A DNA stretch of 64,000 bases from Chloroflexota bacterium (GTDB lineage Bacteria; Chloroflexota; Anaerolineae; J036; Brachytrichaceae): assembly GCA_025354985.1 (NCBI GenBank), contig JANXLU010000011.1, positions 1 through 64,000 of the forward strand, read 5' to 3'. The position numbers were made by a program, and so were the translations under genes. The notes beneath the pieces were generated by a model. It was not told where the DNA came from. It ran no database searches and worked only from the letters and a program-made list of their open reading frames with translations. Numbering within the stretch: the stretch's first letter is position 1; the number at the start of each line of letters is the position of its first letter. Below are positions 8,174-18,682 of the stretch, in pieces.

Positions 8174-9169
8174 ATGGCTTCCAACCTAAACATAGGCGAT
8201 ACATTGATTGATGTCCAGGATCTGAAGACTCACTTCTATACCGATGATGGCGTGATCAAAGCGGTGGACGGGGTAAGCTTTAGCGTAAAGCGCGGTGAGT
8301 GTCTGGGGATTGTTGGTGAAAGTGGCTGTGGCAAGAGCGTGACATCGCTCAGCATCATGCGACTGGTGGCGCCCCCGGGGAAAGTTGCGGGTGGGCGGAT
8401 AACCTTTGACGGCAAAAACTTGCTTGAACTTCCCGAGAATGACATGACCAAGATTCGCGGAAACCGAATCAGCATGATTTTTCAGCAGCCAACCACCTGC
8501 TTGAATCCAGTGTTCAAGATTGGCGACCAGATTTCCGAAGTACTAAACATCCACCAAAGTCTTGGCAGGGAAGCCGGATCAAAGCGCGCGATTGAGCTGT
8601 TGCGCATGGTTGGAATCGCGGAGCCACAAAAACGGGCGCAATCCTATCCGCACGAAATTTCCGGCGGGCAGGCGCAGCGTGTGATGATTGCCATGGCACT
8701 GGCATGCGCACCCGAGCTGTTGATTGCCGATGAGCCAACCACCGCCCTGGACGTGACGATTCAGGCCCAGATACTTGACTTGATGCGCGGATTGCGCGAC
8801 AAAACTGGCACCGCGATCATTTTTATCACTCACGATTTGGGTGTGGTGGCCGAAATGTGCGAGCGCGTGATTGTCATGTATGCCGGCCAGGTAGTGGAAG
8901 CAGCCGATGTGCGCACCTTGTTTGCAAAACCGTTGCACCCGTATACCAAGGGGCTGATCGGCTCAACGCCGGTGTTGGGTCAGATACGAGAGCGGCTTGC
9001 CGTCATTCCCGGCACGGTACCCGCACCTCAAAATTGGCCGCCCGGATGTCGATTTGAACCACGTTGCGAGATTTGTGAAGGTAAGGCGCGCGAACGTTGC
9101 CAAAATGACATGCCGCCCTTGCGCGAGGTTGAACCGGGTCATTGGGTTCGCACCTGGCTGTACGAATAA
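8174..9169 (+). CDS. dppD: Oligopeptide ABC transporter ATPase, DppD/OppD type
   Basis: A 331-residue cytoplasmic ATPase of the peptide/nickel importer class. Walker A is GESGCGKS (about 48-55), the Q-loop is in [11 protein letters not shown], the signature is ISGGQAQRV, Walker B is [12 protein letters not shown] and the switch His is in ITHDLG. The C-terminal oligopeptide-ABC extension is present with its four-Cys cluster [18 protein letters not shown]. It pairs with the DppF-type gene 63 bases downstream. No permease or binding protein is encoded in the adjoining genes, so these subunits must work with membrane parts encoded elsewhere. Peptide versus other substrate cannot be fixed. Confidence 0.88.
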   Translation: MASNLNIGDTLIDVQDLKTHFYTDDGVIKAVDGVSFSVKRGECLGIVGESGCGKSVTSLSIMRLVAPPGKVAGGRITFDGKNLLELPENDMTKIRGNRISMIFQQPTTCLNPVFKIGDQISEVLNIHQSLGREAGSKRAIELLRMVGIAEPQKRAQSYPHEISGGQAQRVMIAMALACAPELLIADEPTTALDVTIQAQILDLMRGLRDKTGTAIIFITHDLGVVAEMCERVIVMYAGQVVEAADVRTLFAKPLHPYTKGLIGSTPVLGQIRERLAVIPGTVPAPQNWPPGCRFEPRCEICEGKARERCQNDMPPLREVEPGHWVRTWLYE

Positions 9170-9232
9170 TCTGAAGCAAACGGACCCGGGCTTTTGTTCC
9201 GGTGTAAAAAAGAAGACAACGCTCAATCAAAA

Positions 9233-10270
9233 ATGGATTCAAACACAAACGGAAAATCACCAATCGCGCTCGATGGCACTACGGCCGAGGACCTTCTCCG
9301 TGTTGAGAATGTAAAGAAGTATTACCCAATACGCGGTGGTCTGCTCCAAACGGTCAAGGCGCAGGTCAAGGCGGTTGATGACGTTTCGTTTACGGTGAAA
9401 CGTGGTGAAACGCTGGGCCTGGTAGGTGAATCTGGCTGCGGGAAAACAACAATTGGCCGCACTATTTTGCGGCTAATACCGGCAACCAGCGGCAAGGCGC
9501 TGTTTGAGGGACAGAATATCTTTGACAAGAACGCGGCTGAGATGAAGGCGCTCCGCAAAGATATGCAGATAATTTTCCAGGATCCATACAGCTCGCTGGA
9601 CCCTCGCATGCCAATTGGCGAGAGCGTCGGTGAAGGGCTGTTGGTTCATGGCATGCGCGACGGCAGGAAGCGTAACGCCATGGTCATCGATATGCTTCGC
9701 CGCGTCGGCCTCGAGGAATATCATGCCCGTCGCTATCCACATGAGTTTTCCGGTGGTCAGCGCCAGCGTATCGGCATCGCCCGGGCACTCGCGCTAAACC
9801 CCAAGTTCATCGTGTGCGACGAGCCGGTGAGCGCGCTTGACGTATCGATCCAAAGCCAGGTACTGAACTTGCTCAAAGACTTGCAGAAGGAGTTTGGGCT
9901 CACGTATCTGTTTATTGCGCACAACCTTAGCGTTGTGGAGCACATTAGCGACCGCGTGGGCGTTATGTATCTTGGCAAGTTGGTGGAGCTGACGACGCGT
10001 GATATGGTGTTTGCCGATCCGCTACACCCGTATACAAAGGCGCTTCTGTCGGCGATCCCCATTCCGGACCCCACGGTAAGACGCGAGCGCATGATCCTCG
10101 AAGGTGATGTACCCAGCCCGGTGAATCCGCCCAAAGGGTGCAGGTTTCACACCCGCTGCCCATTTGCAATTGACAAATGCCGCGAAATCGAGCCGGTGTT
10201 TAAGGAATTGAAGCCCAACCACTTCGTCGCGTGCCATGTGGCAGACGACGAGATCAACCGCAACAAATAA
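9233..10270 (+). CDS. dppF: Oligopeptide ABC transporter ATPase, DppF/OppF type
   Basis: A 345-residue ATPase, the partner of the preceding gene. It shows the OppF-type opening [11 protein letters not shown], Walker [10 protein letters not shown]-loop [13 protein letters not shown], signature [19 protein letters not shown], Walker [13 protein letters not shown], switch IAHNLSV, and the C-terminal extension with [14 protein letters not shown]. The ATG at 9233 was chosen over an upstream TTG because the intervening residues have no family resemblance. A short GC-rich palindromic stretch follows the stop, where it converges with hemB 20 bases later. Confidence 0.88.
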   Translation: MDSNTNGKSPIALDGTTAEDLLRVENVKKYYPIRGGLLQTVKAQVKAVDDVSFTVKRGETLGLVGESGCGKTTIGRTILRLIPATSGKALFEGQNIFDKNAAEMKALRKDMQIIFQDPYSSLDPRMPIGESVGEGLLVHGMRDGRKRNAMVIDMLRRVGLEEYHARRYPHEFSGGQRQRIGIARALALNPKFIVCDEPVSALDVSIQSQVLNLLKDLQKEFGLTYLFIAHNLSVVEHISDRVGVMYLGKLVELTTRDMVFADPLHPYTKALLSAIPIPDPTVRRERMILEGDVPSPVNPPKGCRFHTRCPFAIDKCREIEPVFKELKPNHFVACHVADDEINRNK

Positions 10271-10289
10271 GCGCAGCGGGCGCTGCTGC

Positions 10290-11309
10290 TTACCTCAACC
10301 ATCCGGCGGCATCCCGCGCAAAATACGTGATGATCATGTCTGCGCCTGCGCGCCGGATTGACGTTAGTGTTTCGAGCACAACTTTTTGTTCGTCAAGCCA
10401 GCCGTTTCGTGATGCTGCCTTGATCATGCTGTACTCACCGCTGACCTGATATGCCGCAAGCGGCAAACGCATCGCCGCTCGAATGCGCTGGATCACGTCT
10501 AGGTTGGTAACCGCCGGCTTGATGATGAGGACATCGGCACCCTCGCTTTCATCGTGCGCCGCTTCTTGCATGGCCTCGCGCACGTTCCCAATCTCCATTT
10601 GATATTGGGAACGGTCGCCAAATTTTGGCGCTCCCTCGGCGGCATCTCGGAATGGACCGTATAGTGCGCTTGCGAATTTGGCCGCATAGCTCATAATTGC
10701 GGTGTGACCAAACCCTTCTGAGTCAAGTGCCGCCCTGATTGCACCGACCATGCCATCCATCATGCCGCTTGGGGCAATAAAATCTGCCCCCGCACGTGCA
10801 TGAACCACGCTTGCCTTTCCAAGTTGTTCCAGGGTCGCGTCGTTCAACACATATCCGAGCGGCAATCCAGGGTCATAGCTTGTTGCGCCTTCCGTGTTAA
10901 CGATTCCACAATGACCGTGACTTGTGTATTCGCAAAAACACATATCACTAATGACAATCATAGCCGGAACCGCTCGTTTGACGGCGCCAATCGCCTGCGG
11001 AATAATGCCATTTGGATCAAGGTTTTCCGAACCCAGGTCGTCCTTGACATCAGGTACGCCAAACAATAGTACCGCTGATACGCCCACGGCTTGCAATGCC
11101 TGCACTTCGGCCACCAGTTCGTCCACCGACAGCTGTGTTTGACCTGGCATGGACGAGATTGGCTTGCGAATTCGGACGCCATGTCGCACAAATAGCGGGG
11201 CGATCAGCTGTTGCGGTCTGAGAAAAGTCTCCTGAACCAAACCGCGCACTGCTGCTGTTTGACGCAGCCGCCGAGGTCTGGCTTGTGGAAAGCTCGCAAG
11301 TGGATTCAT
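10290..11309 (-). CDS. hemB: Delta-aminolevulinic acid dehydratase (porphobilinogen synthase)
   Basis: A 339-residue cytoplasmic enzyme that condenses two 5-aminolevulinate molecules to porphobilinogen in heme and corrinoid synthesis. The zinc site is present: SDMCFCEYTSHGHCG with C124, C126 and C134, marking the zinc-dependent class. The two active-site lysines are K211 in YAAKFASALYGPFR and K264 in LIIKPA. The length is normal. It overlaps the end of hemCD by 4 bases and is last in an M20 peptidase-hemCD-hemB transcript. The next two enzymes' functions are thus co-expressed, in reverse order of the pathway. Confidence 0.95.
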   Translation of the reverse strand: MNPLASFPQARPRRLRQTAAVRGLVQETFLRPQQLIAPLFVRHGVRIRKPISSMPGQTQLSVDELVAEVQALQAVGVSAVLLFGVPDVKDDLGSENLDPNGIIPQAIGAVKRAVPAMIVISDMCFCEYTSHGHCGIVNTEGATSYDPGLPLGYVLNDATLEQLGKASVVHARAGADFIAPSGMMDGMVGAIRAALDSEGFGHTAIMSYAAKFASALYGPFRDAAEGAPKFGDRSQYQMEIGNVREAMQEAAHDESEGADVLIIKPAVTNLDVIQRIRAAMRLPLAAYQVSGEYSMIKAASRNGWLDEQKVVLETLTSIRRAGADMIITYFARDAAGWLR

Positions 11310-13111
11310 AATACCTCTATCAACGCGGTGATCATGCTCGTTTCCGAAGGTTCGGCCGCAATTGCGGCAACGGTGAGACCAAATGAAGCAGCAACGGCGG
11401 CCGTTGCCGGGCCGATGCAGATGATTTTTGTGTGGTTCACGCGCTGGCGCGTCTCGGCTGACAAGCGCGACACAAAATGTTCGACCGTGCTTCCGCTGGT
11501 AAACGTGATGGCATCCACGGCATTTGAAGCTAATAGCGCTGGCAGATCAATCGAACCTTTGGGCGCAGCGTGAGTCTGATAGGCGACTGCGCGATCTACG
11601 CGGGCGCCGGCCGCAGTTAATGCTAATTCCAGGTCCGGCTTGGCGACGTCTGAGTTTAGGATCAAAACCCGTGCGGATTCCAGAGTCCCCATCTTCGCCA
11701 ACAGGTGCCCTGGTGTTGGCCGGTCGGCGACGATCCGCGGTGCGCTCCCCAATTCTGCCGCACATGCCTCGGCCGTGGCTGCGCCAATCGCGGCAATATT
11801 CACCTCTGGAAAGGTGCATTTGAAATCGGCGCGCCATTGGGCAGCCACGTCTACAGACGTCACGCTTGTAATAATCAGCCAGTCATATTTGTTCAAACAC
11901 AGTGCCTCCAGGCACGCGTTCAGCCGGTCGGCGTCTTCTGCCGGTGAATAGGCGATCATCGGATAGAGGATTGGCTCGGCGCCCAGTTGCCTCAGTCTGT
12001 TGGCAAACTGGTTGGCATGCACAGCGGCCCTGGTGACCAGCACCCGTTTGCCCGCAAGAGGCTGGCCGTGCACCGTGTCGTAGCTGCTCCGGGTCAAACT
12101 CGCCAGGATTGCGGTTGCGCCCAAACGTCGTAGGCTATCTGCCAGGGTGCGTGCGAGGATCTCCGGGTCGCTGGTGCTTCCCGTAAGTGAGCCGTGAACA
12201 ATGTTCGTACCATCGAGCGTGCTCAGCATTCCAAACAGCGTTACGTCCCGGTCAACCACTTTGGCAAAGGCGGCCATGGGCGCCTGACAGCCGCCGTCCA
12301 GCGCGTGCAAAAAGCCACGTTCTGCTCGTACAGCTATCTCGGTGGCCGGATCATTAATAGCCGCAACGTAGCGGTTAAGTTCGTGATCGTTGATCCTGAT
12401 TTCGATGGCGAGCGCGCCCTGCGCGGCGGCCGGCAACATCACTGAAGTTGACACGGGCGCGGCGATGAGCTTCTCACCTGAGTCAAGACTGAGCGTGATT
12501 GATTGATCATCTTCCGCCCCGGACATCAGACTTAGCCGCTGGAGGCCCGCAGTTGCCAGCAAAAGCGCGTCCACGTCGCCGTGCACTAGTTTGGCCAGGC
12601 GACTATCCACATTTCCCCGAATGTCAACTATCTGCACATCAGCCCGCATAGATCGGACTTGCGCAGCGCGCCGCAGGCTGCCGGTTCCAACTCGTGAGCC
12701 GGTTGGTAGCGCAGCCAACAGCGGCGGAATGTGATTGAGAGCAGCGGTCACGTCGCCGGACTGGTGTTGCTTGTGCAGCTCGTCGCGTACCACAATGACG
12801 TCTCTGACATCACCGCGTCGCAAATAAGCCGCCAATCTCAGACCGTCCGGGGTATCCGATGGCAGGTCCTTTGCACTGTGCACCGCAAGGTCAATTTCAC
12901 CTCGAAGAAGAGCGATTTCGAGTTCCTTTACAAATACTCCCTTGTCACCGATTTTGGAAAGCGCCACGTCCACTCGGCGGTCGCCAAGTGTGGAAATAAC
13001 CTTAATGTGAATCCGCAGACCAGGATGAGCCACCTGCAATGCGGTGGCAACAAGCTCGGATTGGGCGCGTGCAAGTTTGCTGCCGCGCGTCCCAAGAATG
13101 AGTTCTTCCAA
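11306..13111 (-). CDS. hemCD: Fused porphobilinogen deaminase / uroporphyrinogen-III synthase
   Basis: A 601-residue fusion. Residues 1-~310 are HemC: ILGTRGSKLARAQ, the HSAKDLP loop at 78-84, the RRAAQ and RGNVDSRL motifs, and C275 in DGGCQAPMAA, which holds the dipyrromethane cofactor. From about residue 350 (LAGKRVLVTRAA) to the end is HemD, with the typical two-lobed synthase pattern, TSVTSV, FTSGSTVEHF and IGPATA. The fusion would pass hydroxymethylbilane directly to ring closure. The start is a TTG placed immediately after the stop of the upstream M20 gene (TGATTG), consistent with translational coupling; no better start fits the conserved ILGTRGS. The 3' end overlaps hemB by 4 bases. 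Confidence 0.93.
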   Translation of the reverse strand: MEELILGTRGSKLARAQSELVATALQVAHPGLRIHIKVISTLGDRRVDVALSKIGDKGVFVKELEIALLRGEIDLAVHSAKDLPSDTPDGLRLAAYLRRGDVRDVIVVRDELHKQHQSGDVTAALNHIPPLLAALPTGSRVGTGSLRRAAQVRSMRADVQIVDIRGNVDSRLAKLVHGDVDALLLATAGLQRLSLMSGAEDDQSITLSLDSGEKLIAAPVSTSVMLPAAAQGALAIEIRINDHELNRYVAAINDPATEIAVRAERGFLHALDGGCQAPMAAFAKVVDRDVTLFGMLSTLDGTNIVHGSLTGSTSDPEILARTLADSLRRLGATAILASLTRSSYDTVHGQPLAGKRVLVTRAAVHANQFANRLRQLGAEPILYPMIAYSPAEDADRLNACLEALCLNKYDWLIITSVTSVDVAAQWRADFKCTFPEVNIAAIGAATAEACAAELGSAPRIVADRPTPGHLLAKMGTLESARVLILNSDVAKPDLELALTAAGARVDRAVAYQTHAAPKGSIDLPALLASNAVDAITFTSGSTVEHFVSRLSAETRQRVNHTKIICIGPATAAVAASFGLTVAAIAAEPSETSMITALIEVL

Positions 13112-14485
13112 TCAGACTGTTGTCAGTTCATCCAGAAACCGGATCGAGGCTTCAATCCCTTTTTCAAAACACGCGATCGCAAAATGCTCATTCGGCGCGT
13201 GCAAGTTGTCCGTTGGCAGGCCAAAACCAAGCAAAATGACCGGTTTCTCGAGTACATCTTGAAAGTCATTCACGACCGGAATGCTTCCGCCTTCAAGGAT
13301 ATACAAGGGCTCGGAGCCATAGGTTTTGGCTGCCGCCCGCGCTGCGGCCCGGAACTGCGGCGCTTTGCGATCGATCAGGGCGGCTCGGGCGCCACCATGA
13401 TACGGCGAAATACTAAGCTCACAATTGGCCGGCATCAGTGTCTTCATGTGTGCAACAACGAGGTCATAAATCTTTCGTGGGTCCATGTAGGGCACCAACC
13501 GGCACGTGATCTTTGCGTGGGCCTCCGCCGGTAACACGGTCTTGGCACCAACACCCGTATAGCCACCCCACATGCCGTTAATTTCAAAGGTTGGTCGCGC
13601 ACCTAGCCGCTCTGCCACGGTAAAACCCGGCTCACCCGTCACGCCTGGTGCCCCGGTTTGGCTCATCATCGTAGTCTCATTGATCGGCACGCGCGAAAGC
13701 GCCATGCGTTCGTCCAATTCAAGAATGCGCACATCGTCATAGAAATGCGGGATTGTGATGACGCCTCGGTCATTCTTCATTTCTGCTAGAAGCCGTGCCA
13801 GAACCATGATTGGATTGGCTATATTGCCGCCAAAAATTCCGCTGTGAAGGTCCTGTGCGGCGGTTCTTATGGTCAGTTCAAGACCCATCAAGCCACGGAG
13901 CCCGTATTCAATGCTCGGTGTGTGCATGTCCAATAGCGCCCCGTCGGAGATTATCACAACATCGCATGCCAGTAATTCGCGGTGCGACTGAATAAGCCCG
14001 GGCAGGTTTGGACCACCGATCTCTTCTTCACCCTCAATAATGAACTTTACCGAACAGGGCAGGCTGCCAGTCGCCGCCAGCGTGCTCTCACATGCCTTTA
14101 TGTGCGCAAAATGTTGGCCCTTGTTGTCACATGTGCCGCGACCATAAAGGTCGCCGCCAACAACTGTCGGTGTGAAGGGCGGGGTCCGCCACAGTTCAAA
14201 TGGCTCCGCAGGTTGCACGTCATAGTGCCCGTAAATCAGCACGGTCGGCTTGTTTTTATCCGGATGAAGCCACTCGGCATATACGACCGGATGACCGGCT
14301 GTTTCAATAACCTGCGCTTTAAAACCAATTCGTCCTAGGTCCTTCTCGAGCCACCGCGCCGCGGCAGCCACGTCCTGTTTATGATCCGGCTGTGTGCTCA
14401 CGCTCGGGATGGCGCACAGATCAATCAATTGCTCGAGATAAGTGGATTTATGTGCGGTGGCATAGGCGAGGGATTCTGTGACCAT
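13112..14485 (-). CDS. M20 family metallopeptidase (dipeptidase-like)
   Basis: A 457-residue zinc peptidase of the M20/M28 clan. The metal site is visible as ILIYGHYDVQP (His-Asp), GRGTCDNKGQ with the bridging Asp, and EGEEEIGGP with the catalytic and metal Glu residues. A dimerisation domain lies between about residues 200 and 320. It resembles carnosinase-like and succinyl-diaminopimelate-like exopeptidases that cut small peptides in the cytoplasm. It heads the hemCD-hemB transcript with no gap. A GATAAT box ends 7 nt before the ATG. The link to heme synthesis is probably only operon layout. Confidence 0.85.
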   Translation of the reverse strand: MVTESLAYATAHKSTYLEQLIDLCAIPSVSTQPDHKQDVAAAARWLEKDLGRIGFKAQVIETAGHPVVYAEWLHPDKNKPTVLIYGHYDVQPAEPFELWRTPPFTPTVVGGDLYGRGTCDNKGQHFAHIKACESTLAATGSLPCSVKFIIEGEEEIGGPNLPGLIQSHRELLACDVVIISDGALLDMHTPSIEYGLRGLMGLELTIRTAAQDLHSGIFGGNIANPIMVLARLLAEMKNDRGVITIPHFYDDVRILELDERMALSRVPINETTMMSQTGAPGVTGEPGFTVAERLGARPTFEINGMWGGYTGVGAKTVLPAEAHAKITCRLVPYMDPRKIYDLVVAHMKTLMPANCELSISPYHGGARAALIDRKAPQFRAAARAAAKTYGSEPLYILEGGSIPVVNDFQDVLEKPVILLGFGLPTDNLHAPNEHFAIACFEKGIEASIRFLDELTTV

Positions 14486-14492
14486 ACCTTCT

Positions 14493-14498
14493 ATTATC
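14493..14498 (-). promoter_or_regulatory. -10-like box for the M20-hemCD-hemB transcript
   Basis: On the minus strand GATAAT is followed by 7 nt and the ATG at 14485. AGAAGG in the gap could serve as a weak Shine-Dalgarno, so leaderless status is uncertain here. Confidence 0.4.
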
Positions 14499-14547
14499 CA
14501 GCCACCCGCTTACTGCATAATCGTCCATAATATTGTCCTGAACTCCA

Positions 14548-17065
14548 ATGAAGTCCAAAATACTTTTGAACCTTGTTGTTCGAATCGCGAAGGTCCTCGT
14601 ACCCCTGATCCTGGCGATTGCCGCGGTGGTGGCTGGTTTTGGAGTCTATTCCGTGCGTCACGCCATGCCCCAAACTACGGCAGATGTGCACTTGCCGAGT
14701 CTGGTTGGTCGCGTGGAGGTGATCCGTGATAGGTTTGGCGTTCCGCATATTTATGCCGATACACCGGAAGATCTGTTTCGCGCCCAGGGATTCGTGCATG
14801 CTCAGGATCGATTCTTTCAAATGGAGTTTTGGAGGCGGATCGGCCAGGGGCGCCTTAGCGAGCTCCTTGGTAAAAGTACGCTTGGCCAGGATCGGTTTAT
14901 TAGAACGGTGGGTTGGAATCGATCCGCCGCACGCGACGCAGCGACACTGACCCCGGAGGCGCGCGGAGTGTTGGACGCATACGCGGACGGGCTGAACCAA
15001 TACGTCCAGCCCCGGTCAGGCGACCCATCCAGCCTGGCCTTGGAGTTTCGAATATTGCGGTTGATCAACACGTTGCCAACAATTGAGCCGTGGCAACCCG
15101 TACATTCGCTGGGGTGGGCCAAGGTGATGGCGTGGGAATTGCGTGGAGATGCCTTTGATGACGAGCTTGATCGGCTCGCTATCTTTGAGAGAGGTGGTCA
15201 GCCATTGTTGGATGCGCTTCGACCGGCGTATCCGCAGGATATGCCAGTGATCGTGCCGTCTACAGTCGCTGCCGCGAACCCGTCGAATGGTCAATTGGAC
15301 GCTCACGCGCCCGTCGATTCCCGGGCGCTGGCAGAATTGCGGGATGACGTGGCGGCGCTTGATGCTTTGATCGGGCATGTGGCCGGGCATGCGATTGGCA
15401 GTAACAACTGGGTTGTTGCGGGCTCGCAAACATCGACTGGTAAACCACTCCTGGCCAACGACCCGCATCTGAGTATTCAAATGCCTTCCATTGCTACTAA
15501 ATCGGTCTCCATTGTCGTGTCGTCAGTGCCAGCTGCCCGTATGATTTGGTTGGCGCGAGCTTCGCCGGGGTGCCGGGCGTGGTAATTGGCCACAATGTGC
15601 GCGCATCGCTTGGGGAGTAACGAATCTTGGGCCGGACGTGCAAGACTTGTTTATAGAAAAGCCTAACCCCGCGAATGCCGACGAATTTGAGTTTATGGGT
15701 GCGTTTGAACCCGCCCAAATTGTCGAAGAAACGATCAAAGTCGCGGGTGGAGAATCCGTTAGCCTGCGGGTAAAAATTACACGGCACGGTCCCATTCTGA
15801 ATGAGGCGAGTTCCGACCTAAAGACCCGACCACCGATGGCGTTACGCTGGACGGCACTCGATAAGATGAACTTGCTTGACAGTGTTTTGGGCGTTGATCG
15901 CGCCCAGAACTTTGATCAGTTTCGTGCAGCACTTCGCATGTGGGATGCTCCTTCACAAAACTTTGTTTTTGCCGATGTGGATGGCAATATTGGCTATCAA
16001 GCACCCGGGCGGATTCCAATTCGCAAAAAGTGCAACGGGGATATGCCGGTTCCGGGCTGGACCGGTGAGTATGAATGGACCGGTATGATTCTATTTGAAG
16101 AATTGCCAACCCTATTTAACCCGCCTCAGGGCTTCGTTGCGACGGCCAATAATGCGGTGGTGGATTCCGGCTACAAGTACTTCATCAGCAATGATTGGGA
16201 CTATGGCTATCGTGCCCGAAGAATCACCGAGCTCATAAAATCTCGGGATAAGGTAAGCGCCGACGATATCGCCAATATTCAGGATGACCCGCGCAGCGGT
16301 TTGGCGGACGACATAATGCCGGCGGTGGTGACGACCTTGGGCGAGCTGCCTGGAGCGGATGCCACCACGACAAGGGCTTGGGAGTATTTACGAAAGTGGG
16401 ATCACAACGATTGGCGTGACAGCGCTGGCGCGATCATTTTTGAAGTATTTTGGAACAAACTCGCTCACGCGGTATTTGACGATGAATTGGGTGAAGCGCT
16501 GGTCACGCGTGGCGTGATCGATATGGGTTCGGCGAGCAAGATGGCGTTGCGTACGGTGGTGCGTGACCCAACCGCCCGCTGGTGGGACGATAGTACAACC
16601 CCGGACATGCGCGAACAACGCGCTCAAATCATGCGTAGGGCGTTTGATGCCACGATTGCACAATTAAGTACGACATTGGGTCCTGATCCCGCACGCTGGA
16701 AGTGGGGCACGTTGCGCACGGCTACGTTTAAGAATCAAACGTTGGGACAAAGTGGATTCGCCCCAATCGAAAAAATATTCAACCGCGGCCCGTTCGCAGT
16801 CGATGGCGCCTCCGGTGATGTCAACGCCAACAGCTCCGGAGAAAGCCTGTCTGTTACAAGCGTCCCAAGTATGCGGATGATCGCAGACGTGTCAGACTTG
16901 TCTCGTTCACGCTTTATCCACACTACCGTGCAGAGCGGACATCCGTTTGCTTCCCATTATGATGACTTCATCAATGCTTGGCAAAGCACGCAGTACTATC
17001 CGCTATCTTGGACGCGGTCTGATGTAAATGCAATGGCGGTAGATACCCTGGTGCTGTCACCATAG
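14548..17065 (+). pseudogene. Penicillin acylase family N-terminal-nucleophile hydrolase, frameshifted
   Basis: Together the pieces cover a full penicillin-amidase/acyl-homoserine-lactone-acylase-like precursor of about 835 residues. There is an N-terminal membrane or signal helix (about 5-30), VEVIRDRFGVPHIYA, a spacer, and GSNNWVVAGSQT with the catalytic Ser at the new N-terminus of the beta chain. After MPSI near 15490 the expected WYEIGL is replaced: one base is lost and a GAA-like codon reads TAA. The second phase then gives an expected YDLVGASFAGVPGVVIGHN. Near 15600 an extra GC in GCGCGC restores the third phase at AWGVTNLGPD. From 15620 to 17065 the rest of the beta chain is intact. 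Three lesions within about 110 bases argue for a true pseudogene, though a local assembly error is possible. Confidence 0.85.
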
Positions 17066-17098
17066 GTGCATGGGAGCGTAATTCGCGGGTTATGCTGG

Positions 17099-18682
17099 CT
17101 AGACCGTGCCGCCCAGGTTCCACGGTTGAAATTCATCCTCACCTACGCCCAACTCTTCGCTCTTGCTGGCCTTGCCGCTCGCGACGGCAATAATCAAGTC
17201 CAAGGTCTGCGCGGCAATGGCGTCTATTGAAACGCCTTCAAGGACGGCGCCGCAGTTCACATCCATGTCCTCGACCATGCGGTTGTATGTTGTGCTATTT
17301 GTCGCGAGTTTTACACAGGGCGTTGGCTTAAACCCAAATACGCTGCCGCGACCGGTTGTAAACGCCAGCATGTTGCAGCCACTCGCTACCTGACCTGTAG
17401 CCCCGACCGGGTCATAGCCCGGGCCATCCATAAAGATTAATCCGCGTTTGGTCAACGGCTCGGCATATCCGATGACATCTATGAGCGGCGTGCTTCCGCC
17501 CTTGGCCACTGCGCCCAGGCTCTTTTCAAAGATCGTTGTCAGCCCGCCGATCTTGTTTCCGTGGCTCGGATTGTTGTCAATTTCAACGTTCATGCGTGCG
17601 GTATACGCCTCCCACCAGCGTATGAGTGCCACGAGCTTTTGGCCAACGTCCGGGCTGGCGGCCCGACGGGTCAAAAGATGCTCGGCGCCATATATCTCCG
17701 GAGTCTCGGTTAAAACCACCGTTCCGCCGTTCCTAACAATCTCGTCGCTCACTCGGCCCAATACTGGATTCGCCGTAATGCCACTCCAGCCGTCGCTGCC
17801 ACCGCACTGCAGGGCAAGCGAAAGTTCACTGATGGGCTGGGCCGTCCGAACGCTGGCATTTGCAATTGGCAGCAGCTCGTTAATGGCCCGAACACCGGCA
17901 TCAATCGTCTTACGAATGCCACCCATATCCTGAACCGTCATGCGGGGTGGGCGCGCGCCATATTGCTCCAGTTGGTAGTTGTCAACCAGCTCCTCAATGT
18001 TGTTGGTCTCGCACCCCAAACCGACCACGATGTATCCGACAATATTCGCGTGGTTCGCCATACCGGCCAATGCGCGCTGCAGCAAGGTGTAGTTTTCGCC
18101 ACCGGTGCGCATGGCGCATCCCCAACCATGTGTCAAGGGAATAACGCCGTCGACATTTGGAAATGCGGCCAGTTGTTCGGGTCCAAAATGATGGGCAATG
18201 GCCTTGCTGGTGTGCGCGGAACAGTTCACCGTGGAAAGTACGGCCAGGTAGTTTCTAGTCCCGACTTTGCCGGACGGCCTCTTGTATCCCATAAAGGTGC
18301 GGCGCTGGGATTCGGCAACCATGTCGACCGGTGTCACGTCGACGCCAAAGTCATACATACGCTCAAAATCATGCACCTTCAAATTGTGGCTGTGCACATG
18401 GTCACCCGCCGCTATATCGGCCGTGGCAAAACCAATAATCTGCCCGTAGCGCCGTAGCGGTGCCTGCTCAGGAATGGCTCGTATAGAAAATTTGTGCCCG
18501 GTTGGAATCAGCCTGCCGATGGTTACCCGACTCATATCCGCCAGTTCCACAACGGTGCCCATCTGCAAATTGGTGCGCGCGACCGCAACATCATCCAGGG
18601 GATTTAGTAACAGCGCAACATCCGTGAGCGTGACTACACCTGCTGGCGCCAGGTCGACAAAGTTAAGCGTACCAAGTGTCAT
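17099..18682 (-). CDS. uxaA: UxaA family altronate/galactarate dehydratase
   Basis: A 527-residue hydro-lyase of the UxaA/GarD family that dehydrates sugar acids such as altronate or galactarate to 2-keto-3-deoxy acids, usually iron-dependent. An N-terminal SAF-like domain occupies roughly residues 10-105 and includes HKFSIRAI and AGDHVHSHNL. The catalytic part follows from FMGYKRPSGKVGTRNY, with LTHGWGCAMRTGG, GLGCETNN, LQCGGSDGWSGITANP and a C-terminal GRGSVFGFKPTPCVKL. The length is normal for a single-chain enzyme. It overlaps ridA by 4 bases, and RidA-type enamine deaminases often accompany dehydratases. The exact sugar acid is not readable. Confidence 0.87.
   Translation of the reverse strand: MTLGTLNFVDLAPAGVVTLTDVALLLNPLDDVAVARTNLQMGTVVELADMSRVTIGRLIPTGHKFSIRAIPEQAPLRRYGQIIGFATADIAAGDHVHSHNLKVHDFERMYDFGVDVTPVDMVAESQRRTFMGYKRPSGKVGTRNYLAVLSTVNCSAHTSKAIAHHFGPEQLAAFPNVDGVIPLTHGWGCAMRTGGENYTLLQRALAGMANHANIVGYIVVGLGCETNNIEELVDNYQLEQYGARPPRMTVQDMGGIRKTIDAGVRAINELLPIANASVRTAQPISELSLALQCGGSDGWSGITANPVLGRVSDEIVRNGGTVVLTETPEIYGAEHLLTRRAASPDVGQKLVALIRWWEAYTARMNVEIDNNPSHGNKIGGLTTIFEKSLGAVAKGGSTPLIDVIGYAEPLTKRGLIFMDGPGYDPVGATGQVASGCNMLAFTTGRGSVFGFKPTPCVKLATNSTTYNRMVEDMDVNCGAVLEGVSIDAIAAQTLDLIIAVASGKASKSEELGVGEDEFQPWNLGGTV

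Noticed and set aside
10262-10292. GC-rich repeat after dppF as an intrinsic terminator
   Set aside because: The stem is short and imperfect, with no T-run; not strong enough to list as a feature.
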